Assembly (NCBI GenBank): GCA_010202265.1
Contig: CP047918.1
Span: forward strand, 620,001-684,000
DNA from: Candidatus Saccharibacteria bacterium oral taxon 955
Lineage (GTDB): Bacteria; Patescibacteriota; Saccharimonadia; Saccharimonadales; Saccharimonadaceae
Reading direction: 5' to 3'
Length of the DNA: 64,000 nucleotides
In this document: in pieces, positions 1-8,036 of the stretch
Layout: every line of letters begins with the position of its first letter
Numbering within the stretch: the stretch's first letter is position 1
Translations under genes and position numbers: made by a program
The notes under the pieces: model-generated
Databases searched by the model: none
Told to the model about the DNA's origin: nothing
What the model saw: the letters and a program-made list of their open reading frames with translations, nothing else

Positions 1-958
1 CTCGCGGAGTCTTGCCAACCACACCAAGCTTGGCAAACTTCACACGGTCATTGACTTTGATCACAGCACCATCGGTATTAAATCTCAATCCATCACGAAT
101 TTCACCTAAGTGGTCAATGTATTCCATAACCTCATCAACACCTCGGACAACTTTTGTCAGCTTGCTAGTTGCAATGCCGAGTTCGCTCATCATCTGATAC
201 CCAAACGCGATCGTCGGCGTGTCGTCTAGGCTGTCTCGTATGATGTCGTATCCTACAAAATGCAATGGTCGGGCGGCAACGAGCGTAGGATCGAGCTGAC
301 GAATTGTTCCAGCCGCAAGATTGCGCGGATTTTTAAATAAAGGCTCACCCAAAGCTTCTCGCTCTTTGTTTAGACGCATAAACTCATCTTTATACATGAC
401 GATTTCGCCACGAATTTCCGTTCGACCACGCAAAAAATGTGCAAATCGCTGATTTGGACGAAGCCTCAAAGGAACGCTACTGATTGTACGAACATTCATC
501 GTAACATCCTCACCCACTCTACTGTCGCCACGCGTTACCGCCTGAACCAGTAGACCATCCTCATAGATTAGCGAACAGGCCAGTCCATCCATCTTGATGT
601 CGCACAGAAACTCATCGTCAACCGTAGGCAAAGTGCGACGCATGCGCTCGACCCAAGCCACTACCTCCTCGCGGTTAAATACGTCCGCTAGACTAATCAT
701 CGGCGTACGATGTGTAACTTTGGTAAACTTATCAAGCGCCTTTCCAGCAACTCGCTGAGTTGGACTATCAGGCGTCACCAACTCAGGATACCGTTCCTCG
801 AGTTGAGACAGCTCGTGCTTTAGACTATCCGCCGCCGCCTCACTCATCGTTGACTCATCAAGTACGTGGTAGTGATAGCGATAGTCGTTAATTACCTCTC
901 GGAGTTTTGCTACTCTCTCCCGTGCATCAGCTAGACTAAGCTGGCTTTGCATCATCAT
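1..958 (-). CDS. ligA: NAD+-dependent DNA ligase LigA, N-terminal part (runs off left edge)
   Basis: This enzyme seals nicks in replication and repair using NAD+. About 319 N-terminal residues are visible, and the gene continues beyond base 1. Read on the reverse strand, the frame shows the NAD-binding Ia-like stretch YHYHVLDE, the adenylated-lysine motif KMDG in CDIKMDGLACSL (family KxDG), TRGDSRVGEDVT (family TRGDGxxGEDVT) and KNPRNLAAGTIRQLD (family NPRNAAAGSLRQLD). Three ATG codons in a row at 958, 955 and 952 leave the exact start open. The start overlaps the 3' end of the upstream membrane-protein gene by about 20 nt, so the two are probably co-transcribed. The zinc finger, HhH and BRCT parts lie outside the window. 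Confidence 0.95.
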   Translation of the reverse strand, partial: MMMQSQLSLADARERVAKLREVINDYRYHYHVLDESTMSEAAADSLKHELSQLEERYPELVTPDSPTQRVAGKALDKFTKVTHRTPMISLADVFNREEVVAWVERMRRTLPTVDDEFLCDIKMDGLACSLIYEDGLLVQAVTRGDSRVGEDVTMNVRTISSVPLRLRPNQRFAHFLRGRTEIRGEIVMYKDEFMRLNKEREALGEPLFKNPRNLAAGTIRQLDPTLVAARPLHFVGYDIIRDSLDDTPTIAFGYQMMSELGIATSKLTKVVRGVDEVMEYIDHLGEIRDGLRFNTDGAVIKVNDRVKFAKLGVVGKTPR

Positions 959-2006
959 CAACAATTCTCCTGTATAACAAATAAACATATGCTGCAAACC
1001 AAACTACCGTTGCCGACGACATAAATGCGCCCACATAAGGCACAATTGGTACATTTTGGATCGCCGGTAAAGCTGACTTAATAGCAGTATCAAGCAAAAT
1101 TACCGGTATCATTACAATCATCCAGGCCAGTATAATTATTAGCACTGCCCATAGCCATCGATATAGTATGCGTAGTCGTCGACCGATCACGAGATCGCTC
1201 GAGGCTTTGAGTGCACGAAGCGGATACATACCCGGCAAGGTAACGACAACCAGTGCGATCAAGGTGCTTGTCGCCCAATAAAACACCAGCACCGCGACCA
1301 CAATTGCAAACAGCCAAAACAACATACTCCCGAATCCATTCTGCGCCAGCCCGACAGAAGTCAAACCCGCATACATAAGAGCCACTAGGCCAACTGGCAC
1401 CAGCTGGATAGTCAGCACAAACAAAACAACCACTGTCGCAATTACTGGCGACCCAGAGTTATACAGCCCGTCACGCAATCGCGGTTTACGCTTTAGCAAG
1501 AACTCTCTAAGCAACCAAACCGTAGACAGCCAAACAAACAAAAGAGTAATCCCGAGGTAAATCTGCTGATCAACCGATAAGTCGCTCGATCCAGTCAAAA
1601 ACGCCGACACTGCCAGTAGACCCGCCTCACCAACTTTTCCCATGCCACCACTAAACAAGTCTTTACTAGAGTCTTTGAGCAGCGTATTAATCTGGCTGTA
1701 TGTTTCTTGACTCGTGATTCCACCGATCAGAATCAATATCGCCGCATACAATATAACGAGAAGTAAAAATGTCCGTTTGTGGATGCGGAGTGTGCTTAAA
1801 ACCTGACGCGTAAATGCGACATAGCCTGGTAACTTGAGGCTTCGGACATAATCGCGTCGATAAGTTCGCCGAAAGCTTCTGTGCGGACGACGCGCCAAAA
1901 ACTTTTTGTATCGATCAACGAGATTATTCCTCCGCCCCAAAAACCAGCCACATACCCGACGACAAATTGACTGTTTTTTTTGTGGTTTCTTCCCCTTTTT
2001 TGACAT
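936..2006 (-). CDS. Multi-pass membrane protein, unknown function
   Basis: I do not recognise a family. From the start chosen here the protein has 356 residues. The first ~85 are very basic (MSKKGKKPQKKQ, RRPHRSFRRTYRRDY) and probably cytoplasmic. They are followed by roughly six to eight hydrophobic segments, for example LLLVILYAAILILIGGI and WAVLIIILAWMIVMIPVILL. A longer frame opens at 2048, but the internal ATG at 2006 begins the basic MSKKGKK stretch and is the more likely start. The 3' end overlaps ligA, which suggests an operon. The layout resembles small-genome integral membrane proteins of the DUF975 or glycerophosphoryl-diester-phosphodiesterase-membrane type, but I see no diagnostic motif. 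Confidence 0.75.
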   Translation of the reverse strand: MSKKGKKPQKKQSICRRVCGWFLGRRNNLVDRYKKFLARRPHRSFRRTYRRDYVRSLKLPGYVAFTRQVLSTLRIHKRTFLLLVILYAAILILIGGITSQETYSQINTLLKDSSKDLFSGGMGKVGEAGLLAVSAFLTGSSDLSVDQQIYLGITLLFVWLSTVWLLREFLLKRKPRLRDGLYNSGSPVIATVVVLFVLTIQLVPVGLVALMYAGLTSVGLAQNGFGSMLFWLFAIVVAVLVFYWATSTLIALVVVTLPGMYPLRALKASSDLVIGRRLRILYRWLWAVLIIILAWMIVMIPVILLDTAIKSALPAIQNVPIVPYVGAFMSSATVVWFAAYVYLLYRRIVDDDAKPA

Positions 2007-2089
2007 AACCCCAGTATACCAGCTCAGGTACTCAAGAGCCACGTCCAAGGTCAGCCGGTCGTCACCAATTTTACCGAGTCTTTAGGGCC

Positions 2090-2147
2090 AAATAAAAAAT
2101 GGCTAGTTGTTCGACACCTTAGAATCAGGCGTCAGTGACACTAGCCA
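2090..2147 (-). terminator. Rho-independent terminator after the acetyltransferase gene
   Basis: On the minus strand TGGCTAGT (2147-2140) pairs with ACTAGCCA (2107-2100), enclosing a smaller imperfect stem. TTTTTTATTT follows at once (2099-2090). It lies about 40 nt beyond the stop of the GNAT gene. Confidence 0.75.
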
Positions 2148-2184
2148 AAGTCACTTTATGTTTTACGATATTTCAACATCTCTA

Positions 2185-3153
2185 CTATATAAGAGGGTCA
2201 GTAAAAACAAACCCCCACTGCTGGATGGCACCCTCATCGTCATGCTCGCCAGGGAATACGCCCTCAAGTCTCCAGCCGTTACGCTGGAGGCAGGCAACCT
2301 GCCAAGACCTGGGTACAATATGGGTATAAAGCTTACGCTCTATGCCCATTACTACTCGCGAGTAAACCAGGAGTGCCTCTAGTGCCATATCTGACATGGC
2401 GACAAGTGGCTCTAGCTTAACGAGTGAACCGTCCTTTGGTAGTACGCCGACCACCCCGACTACCTCCGAAGCCCTCATGGCAACATAGAGGCGCCTAGAT
2501 CTAAACCCAAGGTCGCTTTCGGCAAACAGTTCATCCACCCAACGCTCATCAATTCCGCTAAAGGCTTCGCCTGCCTGCGAAATTATAAGCTCATAAGTGC
2601 ACTCACTGTGAAGCCAATCGTTAAATGGCACCACATTGATCTCGTATGAACTGGTTCTTACACCCAAGGGCTCGTAAAGAATGACCTCCTGTGCGCCCCG
2701 TTTATACTGTTCCCTCGCCGTTCCAGCAACACAAAAACCCTTTCGGAGAAAGAATTCTAGTGTTTTCTGGTTTAGCTCAGAGACGGTGCAGTACAACTGA
2801 GTGACACCTGCACCGCGGGCAAATTCTTTGGCATGCTCCAATAGCGCGCTGCCAATACCCAGCTTTCCTCTATACTCTTCGCTCACAATCAGCGTAAGAA
2901 TTTTTGCTGACCACCGATTGAGCCGATTGACGACAACACTCACGAAGCCAGCTGATTTACCAGCATACTCAGCGATAAATACTCGCCGCATGGGTACCGC
3001 GAGGTAGTCAATTCCGCCCTGTACACTAGCGAACATATTCTTCGCTCGTGTGTATTGATTGCCAGAGTAGAAAGGTCCCAGGGTTCTCTTCATTATAGAA
3101 GAGACAAAGCTGAGATCATTTTGATTCGCCTCTCGAATCAAAATACCATTCAT
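2185..3153 (-). CDS. GNAT-family N-acetyltransferase (two-domain)
   Basis: This is predicted to transfer an acetyl group from acetyl-CoA to an unknown amine. Residues ~1-150 form a classic GNAT fold: the acetyl-CoA loop is GKLGIGSALLEHAKEFA (family R/QxxGxG/A), then LNQKTLEFFLRKGFCVAGTA, the usual motif B. Residues ~165-322 look like a second, degenerate GNAT half (LYVAMRASEVVGVVGVLP). The start at 3153 follows AGGAAGG and is preferred over the longer frame from 3207. The gene stands alone between a terminator and a tRNA, with its own promoter and a leader hairpin. That isolation and its expression signals differ from neighbouring genes and hint at acquisition. Confidence 0.85.
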   Translation of the reverse strand: MNGILIREANQNDLSFVSSIMKRTLGPFYSGNQYTRAKNMFASVQGGIDYLAVPMRRVFIAEYAGKSAGFVSVVVNRLNRWSAKILTLIVSEEYRGKLGIGSALLEHAKEFARGAGVTQLYCTVSELNQKTLEFFLRKGFCVAGTAREQYKRGAQEVILYEPLGVRTSSYEINVVPFNDWLHSECTYELIISQAGEAFSGIDERWVDELFAESDLGFRSRRLYVAMRASEVVGVVGVLPKDGSLVKLEPLVAMSDMALEALLVYSRVVMGIERKLYTHIVPRSWQVACLQRNGWRLEGVFPGEHDDEGAIQQWGFVFTDPLI

Positions 3154-3174
3154 AATGTACACCTTCCTGAATTG

Positions 3175-3241
3175 GTCACGTCCCCTTGACGCGACGGGAT
3201 AGGACACTTAATATTATATCATCAAATAAGCTCGTATTCAA
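3175..3241 (-). promoter_or_regulatory. Promoter and leader hairpin of the GNAT gene
   Basis: Reading the minus strand, TTGAAT (3241-3236), a 17-bp spacer and TATAAT (3218-3213) form a near-consensus sigma-70 promoter. The predicted transcript folds GTCGCGTC (3195-3188) against GACGTGAC (3182-3175) around AAGGG, with one G-U pair, and then reaches the AGGAAGG ribosome site. Confidence 0.7.
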
Positions 3242-3313
3242 CTCCAAGTACGCTGCCTACTCTCTGGTTGCCTAGTGGATAAAATTTTATTGAGCACTAG
3301 CCCAAACCGTACT

Positions 3314-3399
3314 TGGTGCGCGGAGCGGGAGTCGAACCCGCACGCCTTGTGGGCCCCAGATTTTAAGTCTAGTATGTCTACCAGTTCCATCACCCGCGC
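3314..3399 (-). tRNA. tRNA-Leu (anticodon TAA)
   Basis: The minus strand folds as a class II tRNA. The 7-bp acceptor is GCGCGGG with TCCGCGC (one G-T pair), the anticodon loop is CTTAAAA with anticodon TAA, and there is a long variable arm (TGGGGCCCACAAGGC). The T-arm is GCGGG-TTCGACT-CCCGC, and CCA is encoded at 3316-3314. The 5' end lies beside the palindromic promoter at 3402-3425. Confidence 0.96.
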
Positions 3400-3401
3400 G
3401 T

Positions 3402-3425
3402 ATATTTCTAGTATACTAGAAATAT
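3402..3425. promoter_or_regulatory. Perfect 24-bp palindrome: divergent symmetric promoter
   Basis: The half-site tatttctagta and its exact complement meet between the tRNA-Leu gene and the hydrolase gene, and the outermost bases also pair. Because the centre is TAGTATACTA, a TATACT -10 box is present on both strands (plus 3412-3417, minus 3415-3410). The plus box is 6 nt from the hydrolase ATG. The minus box is 10 nt from the tRNA 5' end. Confidence 0.65.
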
Positions 3426-4011
3426 GACACAAATTGTTATTATTCATGGCGGCGACAGTTTTTCCTCATATGATAAATACCTAAAAGACCTAAAAAATAG
3501 ACAGCTCGACGTCGATCAGCTACGACCCAACAAGCGCTGGAAGGACACGGTTATCGCAGCCTTTCCAGGGGCCGACATCTTGATCCCTACCATGCCAAAT
3601 AGCGCTAACGCCCAATATGACGAATGGGTAATTTGGTTTGAGAAAATTATTCCCTATTTCAGTGATGACGTACGACTTATCGGACACAGCCTGGGTGCAA
3701 TGTTTCTCGCAAAATATCTTCACGAAAACCCTCTCAAAAAACCAGTCCACCAGCTGATACTGCTCGCCGCTGGCTATAACGACAGCACCGAAGACTACGG
3801 TAGTTTTATGATTACATCAGCAAAAGATATCGAAAAAAGCGCCGACGAAGTCCACCTACTCCATAGTCGAGACGACTTCATCGTGCCCTACTCCGAGCTC
3901 GCCAAGTTTGAGGCCGACATACCGACCGCTCATGTTCACGCGTTTGACAATAAAAATCATTTTCTCGACGCAGACTTCCCCGAGCTGATTGCACTACTAA
4001 AACAAAAATAA
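3424..4011 (+). CDS. Alpha/beta hydrolase, RBBP9/YdeN-like serine hydrolase
   Basis: This is a small cytoplasmic alpha/beta hydrolase of 195 residues, the usual size for the RBBP9/YdeN group. The nucleophile elbow is GHSLGAMFL (~residues 89-97). The acid is probably the Asp in SRDDFIVPY (~150), and the base is the His in KNHFLDADF (~178). The opening IVIIHGGDSF is the family's first strand plus oxyanion loop. Its substrate cannot be told from sequence. The ATG starts 6 nt after a TATACT -10 box, so the mRNA is probably leaderless. The gene is alone on the plus strand between tRNA genes. Confidence 0.88.
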   Translation: MTQIVIIHGGDSFSSYDKYLKDLKNRQLDVDQLRPNKRWKDTVIAAFPGADILIPTMPNSANAQYDEWVIWFEKIIPYFSDDVRLIGHSLGAMFLAKYLHENPLKKPVHQLILLAAGYNDSTEDYGSFMITSAKDIEKSADEVHLLHSRDDFIVPYSELAKFEADIPTAHVHAFDNKNHFLDADFPELIALLKQK

Positions 4012-4032
4012 CCTCGAATTTTCAAGGTTATT
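4001..4032. terminator. Terminator hairpin shared by hydrolase (+) and tRNA-Cys (-)
   Basis: AATAACCT (4007-4014) pairs with AGGTTATT (4025-4032). On the minus strand the stem is followed by TTTTGTT, a good terminator for tRNA-Cys. On the plus strand the tail is only ATTT, so it is weaker for the hydrolase gene. Confidence 0.7.
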
Positions 4033-4035
4033 TCA

Positions 4036-4109
4036 TGGAGGCACGTACGAGAGTCGAACTCGTCTAAAAGGTTTTGCAGACCTCTGCGTAACCGCTCCGC
4101 CAACGCGCC
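4036..4109 (-). tRNA. tRNA-Cys (anticodon GCA)
   Basis: The minus strand gives the acceptor GGCGCGT with ACGTGCC (one G-T pair). The anticodon stem encloses CTGCAAA with anticodon GCA. The T-arm is ACGAG-TTCGACT-CTCGT, and CCA is encoded at 4038-4036. Length is 74 nt. A TATAAT box at 4126-4121, within TTTGCTATAAT, lies 11 nt upstream. Confidence 0.95.
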
Positions 4110-4120
4110 ACGCTTCATAT

Positions 4121-4131
4121 ATTATAGCAAA
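4121..4131 (-). promoter_or_regulatory. Extended -10 promoter of tRNA-Cys
   Basis: TTTGCTATAAT reads on the minus strand, 11 nt upstream of the tRNA 5' end. The same TGC-TATAAT string recurs upstream of several genes in this window. No clear -35 is visible. Confidence 0.65.
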
Positions 4132-4203
4132 TACCAGAGGCTCTTGACCGAATTTTATATTTGCTAAAGTTTCTATATAGACTGCGCCGTACCTACACGA
4201 ACT

Positions 4204-4227
4204 AAAAATCCAAGCCAACGCTTGGAT
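4204..4227 (-). terminator. Rho-independent terminator after tRNA-Leu(GAG)
   Basis: On the minus strand ATCCAAGC (4227-4220), the loop GTTG and GCTTGGAT (4215-4208) form an 8-bp stem. It runs directly into TTTTT (4208-4204), 9 nt past the tRNA CCA. Confidence 0.85.
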
Positions 4228-4235
4228 ATCTAGCT

Positions 4236-4323
4236 TGGTGCACTGAAGAAGACTTGAACTTCCACGGCCGCAATGGCCACTAGCCCCTCAAGCTAGCGCG
4301 TCTACCAATTCCGCCACCAGTGC
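4236..4323 (-). tRNA. tRNA-Leu (anticodon GAG)
   Basis: This is a class II tRNA on the minus strand. The acceptor is GCACTGG with the 3' strand ending CAGTGC. The anticodon stem CTAGC/GCTAG encloses TTGAGGG with anticodon GAG. A long variable arm, a T-arm around TTCAAGT and an encoded CCA (4238-4236) follow. A TATAAT box at 4343-4338 lies 14 nt upstream. Confidence 0.95.
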
Positions 4324-4350
4324 AAATGTACCAGGTAATTATACCTTATG

Positions 4351-6153
4351 TTACGGAGTTTTGTAAACATTCTCTGACTGGACAGTCCACTGCGTCACAT
4401 TCGCATAACGATCAACGCCCGTAACAAGAGTCGAGTGAGGTAACACCGAATCAACGTTACCATTGACGGCATACTCAACAACGGGCTGATACAACGCGAT
4501 CGCGGGCACATCGTCAAGCCATTGCTTCACAAATTGCTTGTATTTTGTGTTGCGCAATTCTGGCTCAAGTCGAGACCGCGCGCTAGCTAAATTGGTGTCA
4601 GCAACCTGATTCATATAATTTGATAGGTTGCGTCCTATGGTAGTCGCCTGAGACGAATGCCAATAAGCAAACACATCAGGATCCGCGCCGATCACTAACT
4701 CATAAAGCAAAACATCAAAATTTCGACCCTGAAGGGTATTCTGGACAAAACTCGAGGCCGCATTTGAGGTATCAACAATATTTTCCTCTACTTTAATCCC
4801 AAGCTTACGCCACTGCTCCTGAACCAACCTAAGTACTACGTCGTACTCTCGGTCTTTCGTGGTTGTAATCGTGAGAGTAAGTTTTTGATCGCCTTTTACC
4901 CTATATTCACCAGACATTTTCCAGCCGGCCTCGTCGAGTATTGCCGTAGCTTTTTTGATATCTGGAGCGGGCGCAACTGGAATATCATTGCCAAAAAGTT
5001 GACCAGGCAACAGAGGCGAGTCAAGCGCCCCGACTCCGCCGCCAAGCCCCGTCCTTACGGCCTTAGTATCGGTACCGACCTGAAGAGCCTTTCGAACCGC
5101 TTTGTCCTGAAGGATTGGCTGTTGCGTATTGAGAATTATATAGACACCACTGGCAAGCTTTTGCGGGATAATCTTGGTCTGCGAATTCTTGACTTGCCGA
5201 ACAGCTGAAACACTGACATCAGCAGCCCCGCTCACCTCACCAACATTAATTGCCCTGATAAGCGACTTCTCGTCCGGATACGCGTGCATCTCAAACCTAT
5301 CCAACTTTGGCTTACCTCCGTAATATTGACCGTTAGCCGAAAGGTGAACAACGCGATACTTGCTCACCGCATCCGCCTCTTGTAGCCTCCTAAACTGGAA
5401 TGGCCCACTCCCGACAGGCGACCGACTATAAGCACTTTCACGAATTGCCGATGGAGCAGTGTCTTTTAGAAGGTGTCGTGGCACGACCGGAAACGTGAGA
5501 GCATGCGGGAAAGACGCATATGGTGCCGGAAGCGTAAACTCAACGGTTCGCTTATCAATCGAACGAACCGAAGCATCAAGCCAAGTCAAGCGAAGAGAAG
5601 TGTTTGCGCGAGTCGCCGAGTTTTTGATCAAGTTAATTGTAAAGACAACGTCCTCGGCAGTAAGCGTTTTACCATCATGCCACTTAACACCATCACGAAT
5701 TGTCACGGTATACACCTTGTGAGAATCATCGATTTTCATACCTGTCGCCAGGTCCTGATGCAACTCACCTCTTGTGTCGTAATTATAAAGCGATGAAAAC
5801 ATCAGTCGAGCGACGGAAGCCTCGGTGCTGGTAGAAGCGAACAGCGGATTTATAGAATTAACCTGGCCTAGCGAGCCCTCAGAATAAGTACCGCCCTCGC
5901 CTCGAGCACTTGCAATGTAGTTCTGCTGTCCAAAATACAACTGTACACCAAGGCCAGCAATCAGTAGGCCGACGAGAGATAACCATATAGCTACCTCACG
6001 AGCAACCAAACGGATGTTATCAATTCGACGTGTAATAAATCGATGTGCGTGTCGCTGCGTCGCACCTTCTGCCTTTTTGACACGACGGGCGAGTTGCTTG
6101 CGATCAAGCTTGATGCGCCTAAATTGATTCCACCCTTGTTTATCGTCCTGCAC
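4351..6153 (-). CDS. Peptide ABC transporter substrate-binding protein (SBP_bac_5), membrane-anchored
   Basis: This is an OppA/DppA-type solute-binding protein that captures peptides outside the cell. The first ~50 residues are basic and cytoplasmic. A single hydrophobic anchor follows (VAIWLSLVGLLIAGLGVQLYF, ~55-75), and the rest is the binding domain, with GSLGQVNSINPLF, VKWHDGKTLTAEDVVFT and SPVGSGPFQF. There is no lipobox cysteine, so it is held by the uncleaved N-terminal helix rather than as a lipoprotein. It is the last gene of a holin-like, secG, binding-protein run with gaps of 0 and 10 nt. No permease or ATPase partner is nearby. Peptide uptake would suit an organism without amino-acid synthesis. 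Confidence 0.9.
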   Translation of the reverse strand: MQDDKQGWNQFRRIKLDRKQLARRVKKAEGATQRHAHRFITRRIDNIRLVAREVAIWLSLVGLLIAGLGVQLYFGQQNYIASARGEGGTYSEGSLGQVNSINPLFASTSTEASVARLMFSSLYNYDTRGELHQDLATGMKIDDSHKVYTVTIRDGVKWHDGKTLTAEDVVFTINLIKNSATRANTSLRLTWLDASVRSIDKRTVEFTLPAPYASFPHALTFPVVPRHLLKDTAPSAIRESAYSRSPVGSGPFQFRRLQEADAVSKYRVVHLSANGQYYGGKPKLDRFEMHAYPDEKSLIRAINVGEVSGAADVSVSAVRQVKNSQTKIIPQKLASGVYIILNTQQPILQDKAVRKALQVGTDTKAVRTGLGGGVGALDSPLLPGQLFGNDIPVAPAPDIKKATAILDEAGWKMSGEYRVKGDQKLTLTITTTKDREYDVVLRLVQEQWRKLGIKVEENIVDTSNAASSFVQNTLQGRNFDVLLYELVIGADPDVFAYWHSSQATTIGRNLSNYMNQVADTNLASARSRLEPELRNTKYKQFVKQWLDDVPAIALYQPVVEYAVNGNVDSVLPHSTLVTGVDRYANVTQWTVQSENVYKTP

Positions 6154-6163
6154 AGGCCAGTCC

Positions 6164-6397
6164 TTATTTTATATTTGGAAGAACCAACCCAACCAAAATC
6201 GATAGAACAAATGTGACTGCCAGAAAAATTGTTACTTCAAATAGATTCTTATCGAGACCACGTCGTGTTGTATACAACTCGCTTGATCCACCGAAACCCG
6301 CACCGAGACTAGCTCCACGCTGTTGCAGTAATATCGCGACGATCATTAATACCGCCGATACGATCGATACAATCTGTAAAATACTCGAAAGATTCAT
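6164..6397 (-). CDS. secG: Preprotein translocase subunit SecG
   Basis: This is the small accessory subunit of the SecYEG channel in the inner membrane. The 77 residues form two membrane helices (ILQIVSIVSAVLMIVAILLQ and FEVTIFLAVTFVLSILVGLVL). Between them is the family loop RGASLGAGFGGSSELYTTRRG (compare GxGxxFGG). The length is normal. The start directly abuts the stop of the upstream holin-like gene, so translation is probably coupled. It is followed 10 nt later by the exported peptide-binding protein. Confidence 0.93.
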   Translation of the reverse strand: MNLSSILQIVSIVSAVLMIVAILLQQRGASLGAGFGGSSELYTTRRGLDKNLFEVTIFLAVTFVLSILVGLVLPNIK

Positions 6398-6790
6398 TTA
6401 TTTCTCCTCTCGCACGTGCATGTATTCAAGTTCAAGTGCGCTACTTACTATATAGTTTACCAGACTTAGCACCAAACCCGTAAGGACCGAATTCCAAAAT
6501 GTCATCTCAAGTCCTGGAGTTAGTCGCAAAGAAATATAGACCATAAGACCATTGACAATGATCGTGAAGAACCCGAGAGTCACCAGAATAGCCGGTAATG
6601 CCAGGATAATAACTGCCGGTTTGAGAACAGCGTTGATAATCGAAAAAATCAATCCCGCAACGAGAAACACATAAAATCCGCTGTCTATCTGCTGTTCACT
6701 ATAGCCAGTGCCAAAAATACGCACAGCGATCCAGAGGCCAAAAGAATTAAGCACCCAACGAATCACAAATACCAAGAACTGTCGTTTCAT
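6398..6790 (-). CDS. Phage holin family 4 / YvlD-like membrane protein
   Basis: This 130-residue protein has four hydrophobic segments and fits the PF04020 family (mycobacterial 4-TM phage holin, YvlD). Typical pieces are FSIINAVLKPAVIILALPAILVTLG and the closing LVLSLVNYIVSS. Chromosomal members are ordinary membrane proteins of unclear role, so lysis should not be assumed. It leads the operon with secG and the binding protein. The promoter TTTTTGCTATAAT (TATAAT at 6807-6802) is 11 nt upstream of the ATG. Confidence 0.82.
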   Translation of the reverse strand: MKRQFLVFVIRWVLNSFGLWIAVRIFGTGYSEQQIDSGFYVFLVAGLIFSIINAVLKPAVIILALPAILVTLGFFTIIVNGLMVYISLRLTPGLEMTFWNSVLTGLVLSLVNYIVSSALELEYMHVREEK

Positions 6791-6801
6791 TACTAGATAT
6801 G

Positions 6802-6812
6802 ATTATAGCAAA
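6802..6812 (-). promoter_or_regulatory. Extended -10 promoter of the holin-like/secG operon
   Basis: TTTGCTATAAT on the minus strand has TATAAT at 6807-6802. The ATG follows 11 nt later, which leaves a leader of only about 4-5 nt and no room for a ribosome site. Confidence 0.65.
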
Positions 6813-6833
6813 AATACCAAAAAAATACTAGTG

Positions 6834-8021
6834 CTATAGCGCTGTCGACAGCGCACCACTTAAATTCCGACTACCATCATTTGTCACTAATATGTCATCT
6901 TCGATACGAACCCCGATCCCTTCTTCCTCAATATATATACCAGGCTCCACAGTGATTACCATACCTACCTCAAGACAGCGAGGAGAGCCGAGGCTATCAT
7001 GAGTGTCAACCCCCAGGCCATGACTCATCGCATGAGGAAAATACTTCCGAAACGTACTATCATCAGACAGATCATCCAGCAGGCCTAGGTCGTGAAGCGC
7101 CTCTCTCATAATCATGTCGCCTTTTTTGACATACTCGCTAACGGGCAATCCAGGCGCAATGAGAGCGATCACCTTTTTCTGAGCCTTTAAAACTGCTTCA
7201 TGGACTGCTCTCTGGCGCTTGGTGGGGTTGCGACAATACGTCCTAGTGATATCTGCCGAGTAGCCATCAACACGTGCGCCTATATCGATCAGTACCGTAT
7301 CCCTTGCGTCAACTTTTGCGTTATTGGCGATATAGTGCAACGTACAAGCATTTTTGCCAGACGCGACAATTGGTTCATAGGCATGCAGCGCATCCGCTCG
7401 TCTAAATCGGTACGTAAACTCAGCTTCAATTTCATTTTCTGATCGACAGCTATCGAGTATCTCTCGCACGTCCTGAAACGCTCGAGTAGTAACGTCGATT
7501 GCCTTTTGCATACGCTTTAACTCTTCAGGCTGTTTAATGGCTCGTAGTCCGGCAATCATCTGATTACAGCTTTGTACTGAATCAAATATCCGCTTCAACG
7601 TCTTATTAAGCTCATTTTGCGCTGGATTTAGGTGCATCGTATCGCCATAATGGATATTGTCAATTGTTTGAACGATCGAGTGGTGTCGTCGCAGTTGTCG
7701 AAGTTCTTTTTCGAAATCATCGATATCTATAATTCGATCAATTCTACTTATTTCGCAAACTTGCTGATCCGTCATACGACCATTAAATACGACATCGACT
7801 TGACTACGTGCTGGACGGACTAGAGTCGACTTTTTTCGACTACCATCTAAAATCAACTTCCATCCAGCTTCTTCTATGCCGGTCAACCACCAAAACGACG
7901 ATTCTTGCAAGAATGGAGCCGCCATATCACCCGATAATTGCATCTCATCATAAGCCGACAGAACAATCAAGGCACTTTTTGCTACTTCAAAAACCCGCTG
8001 ACGTTGCTGTTCATGCATCAT
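6834..8021 (-). CDS. pepP: Xaa-Pro aminopeptidase (M24B metallopeptidase)
   Basis: This enzyme removes N-terminal residues that precede proline, acting in the cytoplasm with two metal ions. The N-terminal ~150 residues form the creatinase/PepP domain. The catalytic pita-bread domain follows with all metal ligands: the aspartates in LIDIGARVDGYSADITRTY, the His in HAMSHGLGVDTHD, and the glutamates in TVEPGIYIEEEG and VRIEDD. 395 residues is normal. The start at 8021 lies 7 nt after TATAAT (8034-8029), predicting a leaderless message. ATG codons at 8021 and 8018 both fit. Confidence 0.93.
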   Translation of the reverse strand: MMHEQQRQRVFEVAKSALIVLSAYDEMQLSGDMAAPFLQESSFWWLTGIEEAGWKLILDGSRKKSTLVRPARSQVDVVFNGRMTDQQVCEISRIDRIIDIDDFEKELRQLRRHHSIVQTIDNIHYGDTMHLNPAQNELNKTLKRIFDSVQSCNQMIAGLRAIKQPEELKRMQKAIDVTTRAFQDVREILDSCRSENEIEAEFTYRFRRADALHAYEPIVASGKNACTLHYIANNAKVDARDTVLIDIGARVDGYSADITRTYCRNPTKRQRAVHEAVLKAQKKVIALIAPGLPVSEYVKKGDMIMREALHDLGLLDDLSDDSTFRKYFPHAMSHGLGVDTHDSLGSPRCLEVGMVITVEPGIYIEEEGIGVRIEDDILVTNDGSRNLSGALSTAL

Positions 8022-8028
8022 AGCATCT

Positions 8029-8034
8029 ATTATA
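8029..8034 (-). promoter_or_regulatory. -10 box of pepP (leaderless)
   Basis: TATAAT, within TAAGCTATAAT, reads on the minus strand. Seven bases separate it from the pepP ATG at 8021. A transcript starting at the usual distance would begin at or beside the start codon. Confidence 0.65.
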
Positions 8035-8036
8035 GC

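Noticed and set aside
2107..2382. 91-codon frame on the plus strand
   Set aside because: It covers the terminator and the 3' part of the GNAT gene antisense, has no ribosome site, and shows no protein-like pattern.
6398..6790. Prophage holin
   Set aside because: The family name is misleading; the gene is in an operon with secG, and no other phage genes are nearby.
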